Shown: positions 7,385 through 14,815, numbered from the stretch's first letter. The stretch: 16,605 nt of DNA from Oribacterium sp. UBA3737 (GCA_002371295.1 DFGZ01000138.1:1-16605), one strand, 5' to 3'. Translations and numbers: made by a program. Notes: generated by a model from the sequence alone, not told the origin.

Positions 7385-8923
7385 TTACGTCTTCAGTAAA
7401 GCAACATATTCGCTGGGTGATATTTTTTCAGTCTTTTTAAAACACTTTCCGAAATACCCGGGATCCTGAAATCCCACTTCGTATGAAATCTCTGTAATAC
7501 TCATCCCGGTTTCTCTCATGAGCTGCATGCTATGCTCTATCCTTATTTCTGTGAGATACTCGGTAAACGATTTTCCCTCCTGAGCCTTAAAACTTTTGCT
7601 GAGATAGCCGGAACTCACCTCCAGCTCATCTGCAACTGTCTGTAAACCTATCTGTTCTTTGTAGTGCTCGTTCAGGAATTCCTTTGCCTTTCTTACTATC
7701 ATGGCATTTCCGGAAAATACCTTGTCTTCGGATATTCTGTCAATGATCGAAAGTGCCTTTTCAAATATAGCCTCTGCATCCTTTGGAGACCCCTCGGAAA
7801 AAAGGCTTTGTATCATAAGAGCCGTCTCTGTGGGGATTCTTTTCTCGGAATGATAATTCATCTTTCTTATTTCCGACATGATAAGGTGCCATGAATCCCT
7901 GAGCATCATGCTACCGTCAGGCTCATACTTTCTGAATATCTTTATGATACTGTCACGGTTTTTCATGGATTCTTCCCTGTTCTTTGACAGGATGCCAAAC
8001 CTCATTCTGTCCTCCGCTTTGCAGAGCTCCTCTATATCCGACAGCATTTCTTTAAAGCTTCCCTGAGACTCCGGCAATGCATAATCCTCCACATATTTTT
8101 CCGCCTCGGAAAAAGCCATTCCCGCCTGTTCCACGGTCTCATAGGTCCCGCTCACGCCGCAAAGCACCGGATTCTGATCAAAATCGGTAAGGTACTCCCT
8201 TGTCTTTCGGATAGCAGTGTTTAACTCACTGTATGCAAGCTCTTCATCAGAGAAAATGTAAAGGACCATTTGTTTAAATATGCTGCTGACAAGCACATGA
8301 TCCGAAGCCTGCCTGAAAAAACTTCTTATGACCTCACATCCTCCGCTTCCCATTTTCATAATACTGTCATGATAGAAGGATATGCACTTGAAGCTCCCTG
8401 AGCGTATACCGAAAAGCTGCAGATCTTTTTTCAGTATACTGCTGCCCCTTATCTGAAATGCCATGGGCCAGACGATATCCCTGTCCGCATCTCCATAAAG
8501 TATCTCCATATCCCCTGACTTTTCTTTTTCGGAAATATCTTCATCCATATCCATCAGGGCGATAAGGCGGTTCAATGTTTCCTCCAGCTCCTCATCCAGA
8601 TACGGCTTCACCAGAAAATCCTTTACTCCTAGCTTTATGGCCTGCTTCGCATAGGAGAACTGCCCATAGGCAGACAATATCACCAGCGCCGTATTCGGCA
8701 GTTTCCTCTTTAACTGTCCCGCCGCCTCCAGCCCGTCAAGTCTTGGCATACGAATATCCATAAGTATTATCTCCGGGTTCAGCTCCAGAGCCTTGGAAAC
8801 CAGCTCAGCCCCGTCCTTGGCAGCAAAAACAAGCTTTAAAACACGGCCGTACTTTTCCGAAATAAACTTTGTCAGATACTCTCTTTCAAATTTTTCATCG
8901 TCAGCGATCATGACTCTGATCAT
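7385..8923 (-). CDS. YesN-type response regulator with AraC-family DNA-binding domain
   Basis: A 512-aa cytoplasmic transcription regulator. The N-terminal receiver domain (about 1-120) has the acidic pair D8-D9, phospho-acceptor D56 in MDIRMPRLDG, switch residue S84 and K106 in FLVKPY. A long middle region (about 125-400) is characteristic of YesN proteins and of unknown function. The C terminus has two AraC helix-turn-helix units (about 410-510): LQTVADELEVSSGYLSKSFK, then ITEISYEVGFQDPGYFGKCFKK. The ribosome binding site GAGGTGG is 6 bases before the ATG, 10 bases after the kinase stop, so the pair is co-translated. It is the last gene of the TRAP operon and probably activates the dctP promoter; a candidate paired operator is seen at 14742-14769. 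Family certain, target inferred. Confidence 0.93.
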   Translation of the reverse strand: MIRVMIADDEKFEREYLTKFISEKYGRVLKLVFAAKDGAELVSKALELNPEIILMDIRMPRLDGLEAAGQLKRKLPNTALVILSAYGQFSYAKQAIKLGVKDFLVKPYLDEELEETLNRLIALMDMDEDISEKEKSGDMEILYGDADRDIVWPMAFQIRGSSILKKDLQLFGIRSGSFKCISFYHDSIMKMGSGGCEVIRSFFRQASDHVLVSSIFKQMVLYIFSDEELAYSELNTAIRKTREYLTDFDQNPVLCGVSGTYETVEQAGMAFSEAEKYVEDYALPESQGSFKEMLSDIEELCKAEDRMRFGILSKNREESMKNRDSIIKIFRKYEPDGSMMLRDSWHLIMSEIRKMNYHSEKRIPTETALMIQSLFSEGSPKDAEAIFEKALSIIDRISEDKVFSGNAMIVRKAKEFLNEHYKEQIGLQTVADELEVSSGYLSKSFKAQEGKSFTEYLTEIRIEHSMQLMRETGMSITEISYEVGFQDPGYFGKCFKKTEKISPSEYVALLKT

Positions 8924-8933
8924 TCATGCCACC

Positions 8934-10370
8934 TCACTCCTGAACTCTGTAGAAATATATAGTTATCTTCGTTCCCGTTTCACCGGTAGAGATATTCATC
9001 ACATCGTCTCTTCTGTATAACAGCTGCAAACGCTCATAAACATTAAGGAGCCCTATTCTCTTTCCGACCTTATGCTCCTTAAGTTGTTCCAATGTTTCCT
9101 TACTGAGTCCGCACCCGTTATCCGACACCTCCACCTCGATAAGCTCCGACTTCTCGGTGATAGAAATGGACACTCTGCCGTCTTCAGTGACATTTTCAAG
9201 CCCATGCCTGATGGCATTCTCAACCAAAGGCTGGATGATGAGAGGCGGAACCAGATAATCATTATCCATATAGGATTTTTTTACATCCAGATCGATCTTT
9301 ATCCTGTCTTTGCAGTGTACCCTCTGAATATACAGGTAGGATTCCAAAAGCTCTATTTCTTCATCAAGTGGAATAGTCAGGGTACAGGTTTCAATGCTGC
9401 TCCTCAGAATCTTTGAAATGGCTTTTATAAGCATTACCGCCGTCCTGTTTTCTTCCAGCTGTATGCTCCTGATGACAAGGCTCAGTGTGTTAAACAGAAA
9501 ATGAGGGTTTATCTGAAGCTGCAGCTCCTTCATCTTGGACTCTGCAAGACGCCTTTTCTGTTTTTCATTTTCCAGCATCTGGGCGGAAAGTTTGTCCCGG
9601 ATTTCAAAATTATGATTGATTTCCACTATCATGTCCCGGATCTTATGCTTCATATCATTGAAGGTTTTCACCACCACATGAAGCTCTTCATATTTATCAT
9701 CCGGAATATCCTCACCCTCAAAATTGCGTTTACCGATTTCATAAGCCCCATCCCTGAGATTTTTCACTGAGCCAAGTATTCTGTCAAAGAGATAATTGTA
9801 CAGAAACAGAATGCTTATATCTCCAAGAAGCAAGATTAGATTTATGATGATCATACAGATTCGATGGGTCTTGACAGTACGTTCATAAGAGGCAGTCACA
9901 TAATCAAGATAAGAGGTTGTAAGAAGATTCAGGTTGCTCTCTATAAGAAGATCCAGTTCCTCAATGTAGTCGATTCCATGATCACTTTTTTCTCCAACAG
10001 GAGCGATGTAATCATCTATAACTTCTTCCCTGTGATCCATCATCTGGGAAACTATTCTGAACATCATGCGTATCTGCCTGTCTCCCGGAATCTCATAGCC
10101 TATATTTGTAAGGGCATCTTCTGCTTTTCCGATACTTTCCCGGTATTCCTTTAGTGTCTCTTCTTCTCTTTCCTTGTTATAAAGATGAAATACTTTTCTT
10201 GAATCATTAAAAGCGGTCTCTATCTCATTGATTCTTCTGTATCTGTCCATGTAATTCGAATATCTCTGCATAAACTGCATCGAAAGAAACAGATTGATAC
10301 AGATGATGAGAACCAATCCCAGACAGAATATAAAATGATTTTCTTTGATTTCCTTTTGAAGACTTTTCAT
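8934..10370 (-). CDS. YesM-type membrane sensor histidine kinase
   Basis: A 478-aa integral membrane kinase of the His_kinase (LytS/YesM) class. Order: membrane helix at about 12-34; an extracytoplasmic helical sensor region at about 35-170; second helix at about 171-193; HAMP and coiled linker at about 195-280; phospho-acceptor H290 in LQINPHFLFNTL; N-box N385 in VENAIRHGLE; and the G-box D417-N418-G419 with later GIGLLNVYERLQLLY-like nucleotide-binding sequence (here KRIGLLNVYERLQ). No good ribosome binding site precedes the ATG, but no longer in-frame start exists because of an upstream TGA, and the first helix begins a few residues in. The sensor domain has no recognised ligand fold, so the solute signal is probably delivered by the DctP-type protein encoded immediately upstream. 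Partner regulator follows after 10 bases. Confidence 0.93.
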   Translation of the reverse strand: MKSLQKEIKENHFIFCLGLVLIICINLFLSMQFMQRYSNYMDRYRRINEIETAFNDSRKVFHLYNKEREEETLKEYRESIGKAEDALTNIGYEIPGDRQIRMMFRIVSQMMDHREEVIDDYIAPVGEKSDHGIDYIEELDLLIESNLNLLTTSYLDYVTASYERTVKTHRICMIIINLILLLGDISILFLYNYLFDRILGSVKNLRDGAYEIGKRNFEGEDIPDDKYEELHVVVKTFNDMKHKIRDMIVEINHNFEIRDKLSAQMLENEKQKRRLAESKMKELQLQINPHFLFNTLSLVIRSIQLEENRTAVMLIKAISKILRSSIETCTLTIPLDEEIELLESYLYIQRVHCKDRIKIDLDVKKSYMDNDYLVPPLIIQPLVENAIRHGLENVTEDGRVSISITEKSELIEVEVSDNGCGLSKETLEQLKEHKVGKRIGLLNVYERLQLLYRRDDVMNISTGETGTKITIYFYRVQE

Positions 10371-10450
10371 ATCTGCTTTGTATCCCGCATATCCTGAATG
10401 AGCTTTTCATAACTACTTTGCATCACGTATGTCCTGAATGAGCTTTTCAT
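10371..10450 (-). repeat. 40-bp imperfect tandem duplication between sensor dctP and kinase
   Basis: 10371-10410 and 10411-10450 are two copies of a 40-base unit, both ending CCTGAATGAGCTTTTCAT and differing at a few positions; a further partial CTTTTCAT lies at 10363-10370. The copy at 10411-10450 encodes the last codons of the DctP-type protein (LIQDIRDAK). The other copy is non-coding and contains an out-of-frame echo of those codons. The 40-base period is not a multiple of three. Confidence 0.85.
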
Positions 10451-11435
10451 TTCCCTCACCATACTTCTTATAGACAGGTTCTACGGCTTTTATCCACTGA
10501 TCCATATCCTCAGGCTCCATGACCTGAACCTCCGATAAACTGCCGTAGGCATCATCCTCCGCCTTCTGGATCTCGGTCCGATTGTAATCCTCCGTCATGG
10601 CGGCAGCCTTACTGATGATCTCCCTGTTCTCCGGTGACAGATGCTCCCAGGTGATCTCGCTCATGACCACCACGCTGGGGGAATACATATGCCCCGTCTT
10701 TATGTAGTATGGTGCCACCTTATAAAACTTATTTGAATAGTAGCTGGATACGGGATTCTCGGCTCCGTCAATCTCCTCCTTCTGAAGAGTATTGTAAAGT
10801 TCCGCATAGGTGGTCACCACCGGAGTGGCACCGAAGGCGCTTATGGTATCTGTAAGGATATCTGATACCATGGTACGGATAGTCTTGCCCTTCATATCGG
10901 ACATGCGGCGTATAGGGGTTTCCGCCATCATAAGATTTCTCACACCCTCATCCAGAAAAAAGAGTCCCACCATCTGAGATCCGCTTTCCTCTATATCATC
11001 AAGTATTCTCTCTCCTATGGGACCGCCGCAGACCTTCCAAAAATGCTCTCTGTCCCTGAAAAGATATGGTAAGGATAAAATCTCCACCTTCATATCCCCT
11101 ATCTTGCTGAGGGAACTGCCATTTGCACGGTAGAAATCCAAAGCACCCATCTGGAGCTGCTGATAGCTCTGAAGCTCATCTCCCAGAATTCCGGAAGTGT
11201 AAATGTCTATCTCAATGCTTCCGTTGCTGAGCTCCTTCACTTTGTCAGCAAAGTAATGTGCGCTTTCTACAGTTATATTTCCCTCAGGATTCACATCTCC
11301 GTATCGCAGCACCAGCTTTCCTTCATCCACAGCCTTGGAACTGTCAGACTCCAGTATCAGCACCACTATCGTCAATAGGCTGGTAAGGATAACCATTGCT
11401 GCCGCGATATAAAGTTTATGATCTTTTTTATTCAT
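10413..11435 (-). CDS. TRAP DctP-family solute-binding protein, signal-anchored, probably a co-sensor
   Basis: A 340-aa DctP-fold protein. Residues of about 8-28 form a hydrophobic segment (LYIAAAMVILTSLLTIVVLI) without a lipobox cysteine, suggesting an uncleaved membrane anchor rather than a lipoprotein. The binding domain shows KLVLRYGDVNP, the conserved ligand arginine R187 in KGKTIRTM and EIDGAENPV with the Asn typical of carboxylate-binding DctPs. I chose the ATG at 11435; an in-frame TTG at 11450 gives five more residues but follows directly on a hairpin. It precedes the YesM/YesN pair, whereas the transporter has its own DctP at 13583-14644. In Bacillus subtilis DctB, a DctP-type protein, is a co-sensor for the DctS kinase, so a sensory role is the best reading. 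An alternative is a second substrate receptor for the same DctQM. Confidence 0.88.
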   Translation of the reverse strand: MNKKDHKLYIAAAMVILTSLLTIVVLILESDSSKAVDEGKLVLRYGDVNPEGNITVESAHYFADKVKELSNGSIEIDIYTSGILGDELQSYQQLQMGALDFYRANGSSLSKIGDMKVEILSLPYLFRDREHFWKVCGGPIGERILDDIEESGSQMVGLFFLDEGVRNLMMAETPIRRMSDMKGKTIRTMVSDILTDTISAFGATPVVTTYAELYNTLQKEEIDGAENPVSSYYSNKFYKVAPYYIKTGHMYSPSVVVMSEITWEHLSPENREIISKAAAMTEDYNRTEIQKAEDDAYGSLSEVQVMEPEDMDQWIKAVEPVYKKYGEGNEKLIQDIRDAK

Positions 11436-11450
11436 CTTTATACACCACAA

Positions 11451-11485
11451 ATGGTCCGCCCTGCTAAACCGCAGAGGCAGACCAT
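11451..11485 (-). promoter_or_regulatory. mRNA hairpin directly before the sensor dctP start
   Basis: ATGGTC (11451-11456) pairs with GACCAT (11480-11485), and the pairing continues inward through GCC/GGC and CTGC/GCAG with small interruptions to a 6-base loop TAAACC. On the minus strand the hairpin ends 15 bases before the ATG at 11435. There is no T-run, so it is not a terminator; it could mark an RNA processing or stability site or mask the ribosome binding site. Confidence 0.5.
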
Positions 11486-11505
11486 ACTACCATTTAAATA
11501 TCATG

Positions 11506-11560
11506 ATGTGGGAGGAGCGTGGGAGCACGAAGTGCAAAACGCTCGGGATATCGGTTTTGG
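11506..11560 (+). repeat. Structured intergenic repeat, family 1, copy B
   Basis: Second copy of the element at 15-69. Nested stems: outer GAGCGT/ACGCTC and inner GCAC/GTGC with a GAA loop, then GGGATATCGGTTTTGG. Compared with copy A the inner stem and the outer stem change on both sides while still pairing. It lies in the 186-base gap between dctM and the sensor dctP, so the operon mRNA carries its antisense, which folds equally well. Confidence 0.6.
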
Positions 11561-11621
11561 CCCCAGCATCATCTGACTCAATTCATCAATGCTGTATTTA
11601 AGCATTAACATAATTTCCGCA

Positions 11622-12908
11622 TCAACCTGCTACACCATATACAAGGTTAGGCAGGAACAGCACAGCCTGTGGAAATAATATCATGAAAAGTATGACCAGA
11701 ACAACCGCCGCATAAAACGGCCATCCATCCCTGAAGGTATCCCCGATGGAGCATTCCATGATATCCGATGTCGCATACAGGGCAACTCCAACCGGTGGTG
11801 TCATAACGCCAAATGTTACAGTTGTCATCATGATCATTCCGAAAACAACCTCGTCTACACCTACGCTTCTCATGACAGGCAGCAGAATGGGGGTCAGGAT
11901 CAGTGCAATGACCGTTGTCTCCATGAACATTCCGCATAAACACAGGAAAAGTATGACAAGAAGGAGCAGCAGAACTGGATTTGAAGTAACACTTATCAAG
12001 GCATTGGCAATGGTAACCGTGATGTTATCGTACACTACTCCGTAGCCAAAAACTCCGGAGAAGGCAAGTATGATGGTTATGACCGTGATATCCTTGACGG
12101 ATGACCTGAGTGTCTGCAGCATGCTCTTCCATGTAAGCTCATGATAGATCACAGTTCCCACAAAAAGCGCATAGGCACAGGCAAATGCACCGGATTCCGT
12201 CGGACTCATGATGCCGAAACGAATCAGAACTATGAGAAGTACCGGGAAAAGCATTGCCCAGATACTCTCAAGAAAAGTTTTGAAGATGACTCCAAGTGGC
12301 GCCGGTTTTTCATGCTCCGGCTTGTAACCGTATTTTTTTGCGCTCCATGTGACTGCAAGCATCAGGAGCACACACATGAGAAGTCCCGGAACCCATCCTG
12401 CCATGAACAGTCGTCCTATGGAGACCTCTCCTACAGTCCCGTATATGATGAGTCCCATTGAAGGCGGAATCGTCGCAACTATAAGTCCTGATATACCGTT
12501 TATGGCTGCCGCCCAGCCCCTGCGATATCCAAGTCTTGTCATTTCAGGTCCGAGAATACGGCATTCCATGGATGCATCCGCAACGGCTGACCCGGAAACA
12601 CCTCCCATGAGTGTGGACATGAGACATGAAACCTGACCTATATTTCCATACATATGTCCCGTGCAAGCATTACAGAACTTTAAAAGCCGCTTTGTGATAC
12701 CGCAGCTGTTCATAAGATTTCCTGCAAGAATAAAAAGCGGAATCGCAAGCATGGTGAAGCTCTGTGATGTGGAGATGGACTTCTGCACAAGAACCGTCAT
12801 GGGAAGATCTCTGATCATGAAGAAGGTGAATCCCGAAATTCCGATGGAAAACGCAACCGGCATACCTGCCAGAAGCAATACCAAAAATACACCTATCGCA
12901 ATAAACAT
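11622..12908 (-). CDS. dctM: TRAP transporter large membrane subunit
   Basis: A 428-aa polytopic inner-membrane protein of the usual DctM length with about 12 hydrophobic segments. It forms the elevator-type, ion-coupled translocation path. Family signatures are visible: GGVSGSAVADASM, IVATIPPSMGLIIYG, GIMSPTESGAFACAYA, GMFMETTVIALILTPILLP and the late TPPVGVALYA. In studied TRAP proteins the GxxSGS and TPPxG regions help bind Na+. The ATG overlaps the dctQ stop (TAATG), so translation is coupled. It works with DctQ and the lipoprotein DctP encoded upstream. The substrate cannot be read from sequence; organic acids are common but not certain. Confidence 0.96.
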   Translation of the reverse strand: MFIAIGVFLVLLLAGMPVAFSIGISGFTFFMIRDLPMTVLVQKSISTSQSFTMLAIPLFILAGNLMNSCGITKRLLKFCNACTGHMYGNIGQVSCLMSTLMGGVSGSAVADASMECRILGPEMTRLGYRRGWAAAINGISGLIVATIPPSMGLIIYGTVGEVSIGRLFMAGWVPGLLMCVLLMLAVTWSAKKYGYKPEHEKPAPLGVIFKTFLESIWAMLFPVLLIVLIRFGIMSPTESGAFACAYALFVGTVIYHELTWKSMLQTLRSSVKDITVITIILAFSGVFGYGVVYDNITVTIANALISVTSNPVLLLLLVILFLCLCGMFMETTVIALILTPILLPVMRSVGVDEVVFGMIMMTTVTFGVMTPPVGVALYATSDIMECSIGDTFRDGWPFYAAVVLVILFMILFPQAVLFLPNLVYGVAG

Positions 12909-13411
12909 TATCCCGCCATCCTCACTTTCTCAGATTTTCCTTTATCTCCGGTCATCTCCTTTATATTGGCCAAAAGATTTATAGCTGTAGAGATGATCAT
13001 CAAAACCGATCCTACAGGAACCGCCATGGTTACCCAGCTGTAGCTGATGCCGAGTGCGGTGATCTGCCTGCTCCAGCCTTCAATGCACATTTTGTAGCCA
13101 TTTAAAGCCAGTACCATAAGAAATGCTATGATCATCAGCTTATACAGAATTCCAAGGACATTCTGAACAGCCTTGGGCAGTTTTTTGATCAGAAGATCGA
13201 CTCCGATGAGGCCGGTTCCCCGCACAGCTATATCACCACCGATAAAAATGAGCCATGCAAAGGCTACAAGGGCCACATCCTGTGCCCAGTTCAGCGGACG
13301 CCCGAAGGTTCTGAACAGAGCTGACGCAAAGACAAGTATGGTAAGCCCGGCCAGTAATACTAAGGCAAGATTCTCTTCAAAAAGGCAGAATCCTTTATAC
13401 AGTTTCTTCAT
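12908..13411 (-). CDS. dctQ: TRAP transporter small membrane subunit
   Basis: A 167-aa protein with four hydrophobic segments, the standard size and topology of DctQ, which pairs with DctM in the membrane. The family pattern RPLNWAQDVALVAFAWLIFIGGDIAVR is present around residues 34-62. The ribosome binding site GAGGAG is 8 bases before the ATG. It lies 171 bases after the dctP stop, with hairpins in between, and overlaps dctM by one base. Confidence 0.94.
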   Translation of the reverse strand: MKKLYKGFCLFEENLALVLLAGLTILVFASALFRTFGRPLNWAQDVALVAFAWLIFIGGDIAVRGTGLIGVDLLIKKLPKAVQNVLGILYKLMIIAFLMVLALNGYKMCIEGWSRQITALGISYSWVTMAVPVGSVLMIISTAINLLANIKEMTGDKGKSEKVRMAG

Positions 13412-13447
13412 AACAGATACTCCTCACACAGTAAATTTATAGGTTTC

Positions 13448-13474
13448 CGAAGGCATTTTCTTTGGTCGCCTTCG
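13448..13474 (-). promoter_or_regulatory. Hairpin in the dctQ leader
   Basis: CGAAGGC (13448-13454) pairs with GCCTTCG (13468-13474) around a 13-base loop. It lies about 37 bases before the dctQ ATG, downstream of the larger repeat hairpin at 13506-13559. Without a T-run it is more likely an mRNA stability or spacing structure than a terminator. Confidence 0.4.
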
Positions 13475-13505
13475 TAGATCCGGCTGAACCGGACAGTGTT
13501 CCGGC

Positions 13506-13559
13506 GTGTCATTAATTCCCAAATCCTGTTCCTGCACAATGATTTGGGAATTTAGACAC
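13506..13559 (-). repeat. Palindromic intergenic repeat, family 2, copy in the dctP-dctQ gap
   Basis: A long imperfect hairpin: GTGTC (13506-13510) with GACAC (13555-13559), then a perfect 12-bp stem AATTCCCAAATC (13514-13525) with GATTTGGGAATT (13541-13552) around a 15-base loop. Its minus-strand reading shares CCAAATCA, TGC, GATTTG and TGACACGCC in order with 16107-16148, so the two are one family in opposite orientation. It lies just after the solute-binding protein gene, where REP-type hairpins are known to stabilise the upstream mRNA. Confidence 0.65.
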
Positions 13560-13582
13560 TTGCATCATCAGATTATCTGTTA

Positions 13583-14644
13583 TTACTGGATTCCGGCTTC
13601 CTTATAGATTGACTCTCTGAGTTCTGTCCAGCCAAGCTCCTCATAAGCCTTCTTTGCAGCTTCCTTAAATGCATCCTTATCTACTTCTGTTACAGTCATA
13701 CCATTCTCTGTAAGGGTCTTTTCAAGATCAGCCTGAGCTGCGATTACCTCCTGTGCGTTCTGATATGCGCAGGACTGGAAATCCTTCTCTACGATTTCCT
13801 GATATTCCTGAGGAAGCTCATCGAACCACTTCTGTCCGCATACTACGAAATTGAAAAGATTGATATGTTCTGTCTTGGAGATGTTTTCGCAAACTTCATA
13901 AAGCTTTGAAGAAACGGCTGAAGTATACTGAACTTCACATCCGTCGATAGACTTGGTCTGGATTCCGTTGTAAACCTCTGACCAGGCGATATTATACGGT
14001 GTTGCGCCCAGTGCCTCGATTGACTTTGAGTATGGAGCGGCTCCCGGTGTACGGATAACTACACCGCTGAGGTCAGCCGGTGTCTTGAATTCCTTATGTC
14101 CCATAAATGAACGGGCACCATCATAGTAGTTATAGCAGAGCGGGTGAAGTCCCTGAGTATGAAGCTCACTGTCCCATCCCTTAAAGGTATCTGTTTCCAT
14201 GACCTTCATTCCATCTTCATAATTGTCTACAAAGTAAGCCATATTGAGGATTCCGATATCATTTACATAGCTTGAAAGACGTCCTGCATCTGTAAGAACT
14301 GCGATTCCCATTCCCTGAAGGGCCTGGTCGATCATATCTTCTTCCGCGCCAAGCTGACTTGAAGGATAGATAGTTACGAGAACATGTCCGTCTGTATCTT
14401 CCTTTATCTTATCTGCTGCTGCCTGCATTCCTCCATATATCATAGACGTGTCTGTCTGGGTGGTGGAAAGCTTAAGCTCATATACCTTTCCGTCATCTGC
14501 CGGCGCCTGTTCCTTTGCCGCTGCTTCTGTTTCTGCAGTTTTTGCAGACTCTGCCTTTGGTGCGTCGGCACTCTTGCTTCCACATGCTGTAAGTGCAGCG
14601 ATCATAGCTGCAGCAAATGTCATGGCAACCAGATTTCTCTTCAT
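13583..14644 (-). CDS. dctP: TRAP transporter solute-binding lipoprotein
   Basis: A 353-aa extracytoplasmic binding protein. The start is the ATG at 14644, with AGGAGG (14653-14658) 8 bases upstream; it begins MKRN and reaches a lipobox LTAC with C21, so it should be a membrane-tethered lipoprotein. Residues of about 22-55 are an Ala/Glu/Lys linker. The DctP fold follows: VYELKLSTTQTDTSM, YPSSQLGAEEDMIDQALQG, then VVIRTPGA with the conserved ligand arginine R198. The segment after IDG reads CEVQYTS instead of the more common xENP, so the pocket probably differs from that of the second DctP at 10413-11435. It leads the operon dctP-dctQ-dctM. Substrate unknown. Confidence 0.95.
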   Translation of the reverse strand: MKRNLVAMTFAAAMIAALTACGSKSADAPKAESAKTAETEAAAKEQAPADDGKVYELKLSTTQTDTSMIYGGMQAAADKIKEDTDGHVLVTIYPSSQLGAEEDMIDQALQGMGIAVLTDAGRLSSYVNDIGILNMAYFVDNYEDGMKVMETDTFKGWDSELHTQGLHPLCYNYYDGARSFMGHKEFKTPADLSGVVIRTPGAAPYSKSIEALGATPYNIAWSEVYNGIQTKSIDGCEVQYTSAVSSKLYEVCENISKTEHINLFNFVVCGQKWFDELPQEYQEIVEKDFQSCAYQNAQEVIAAQADLEKTLTENGMTVTEVDKDAFKEAAKKAYEELGWTELRESIYKEAGIQ

Positions 14645-14694
14645 AATTTCTTCCTCCTGAAATACTGTAGTTACTATTTGGAAAGCCCTTAAGC

Positions 14695-14769
14695 TTCCCT
14701 GTTTTCTGTTAAAAATTATAAAAAACGGAGGAAATTTAAAACAGGGAATATATTTATCTTGCAGGGAAA
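14695..14769 (-). promoter_or_regulatory. Candidate activator-dependent promoter of the TRAP operon with TTCCCTG direct repeats
   Basis: On the minus strand a perfect TATAAT lies at 14715-14720, 71 bases before the dctP ATG. The -35 position (about 14738-14743) reads TGTTTT, a poor match. Just upstream are two direct repeats of TTCCCTG (14742-14748 and 14762-14768) with a 20-base period, about two helical turns, in the position where AraC-type activators bind. A third copy in inverse orientation (14695-14701) lies just after the -10. The YesN regulator of the same operon is the obvious candidate binder. The motifs are seen; the function is inferred. Confidence 0.5.
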
Positions 14770-14779
14770 TTTTGGCTCT

Positions 14780-14815
14780 GAAATTATTTTTTATTACTGC
14801 AGAAGAAATAATTTC
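14780..14815. promoter_or_regulatory. 10-bp inverted repeat upstream of the dctP promoter
   Basis: GAAATTATTT (14780-14789) and AAATAATTTC (14806-14815) are exact inverted repeats separated by 16 bases. They are centred roughly 90 bases upstream of the expected dctP transcription start and beyond the preceding gene's terminator. It could be a dimer-binding operator. A/T-rich palindromes can arise by chance, so confidence is modest. Confidence 0.35.

Noticed and set aside
10225..10410. 61-codon minus-strand frame starting in the duplicated segment
   Set aside because: It overlaps the kinase N terminus in another frame and exists because the 40-bp duplication copied an ATG.
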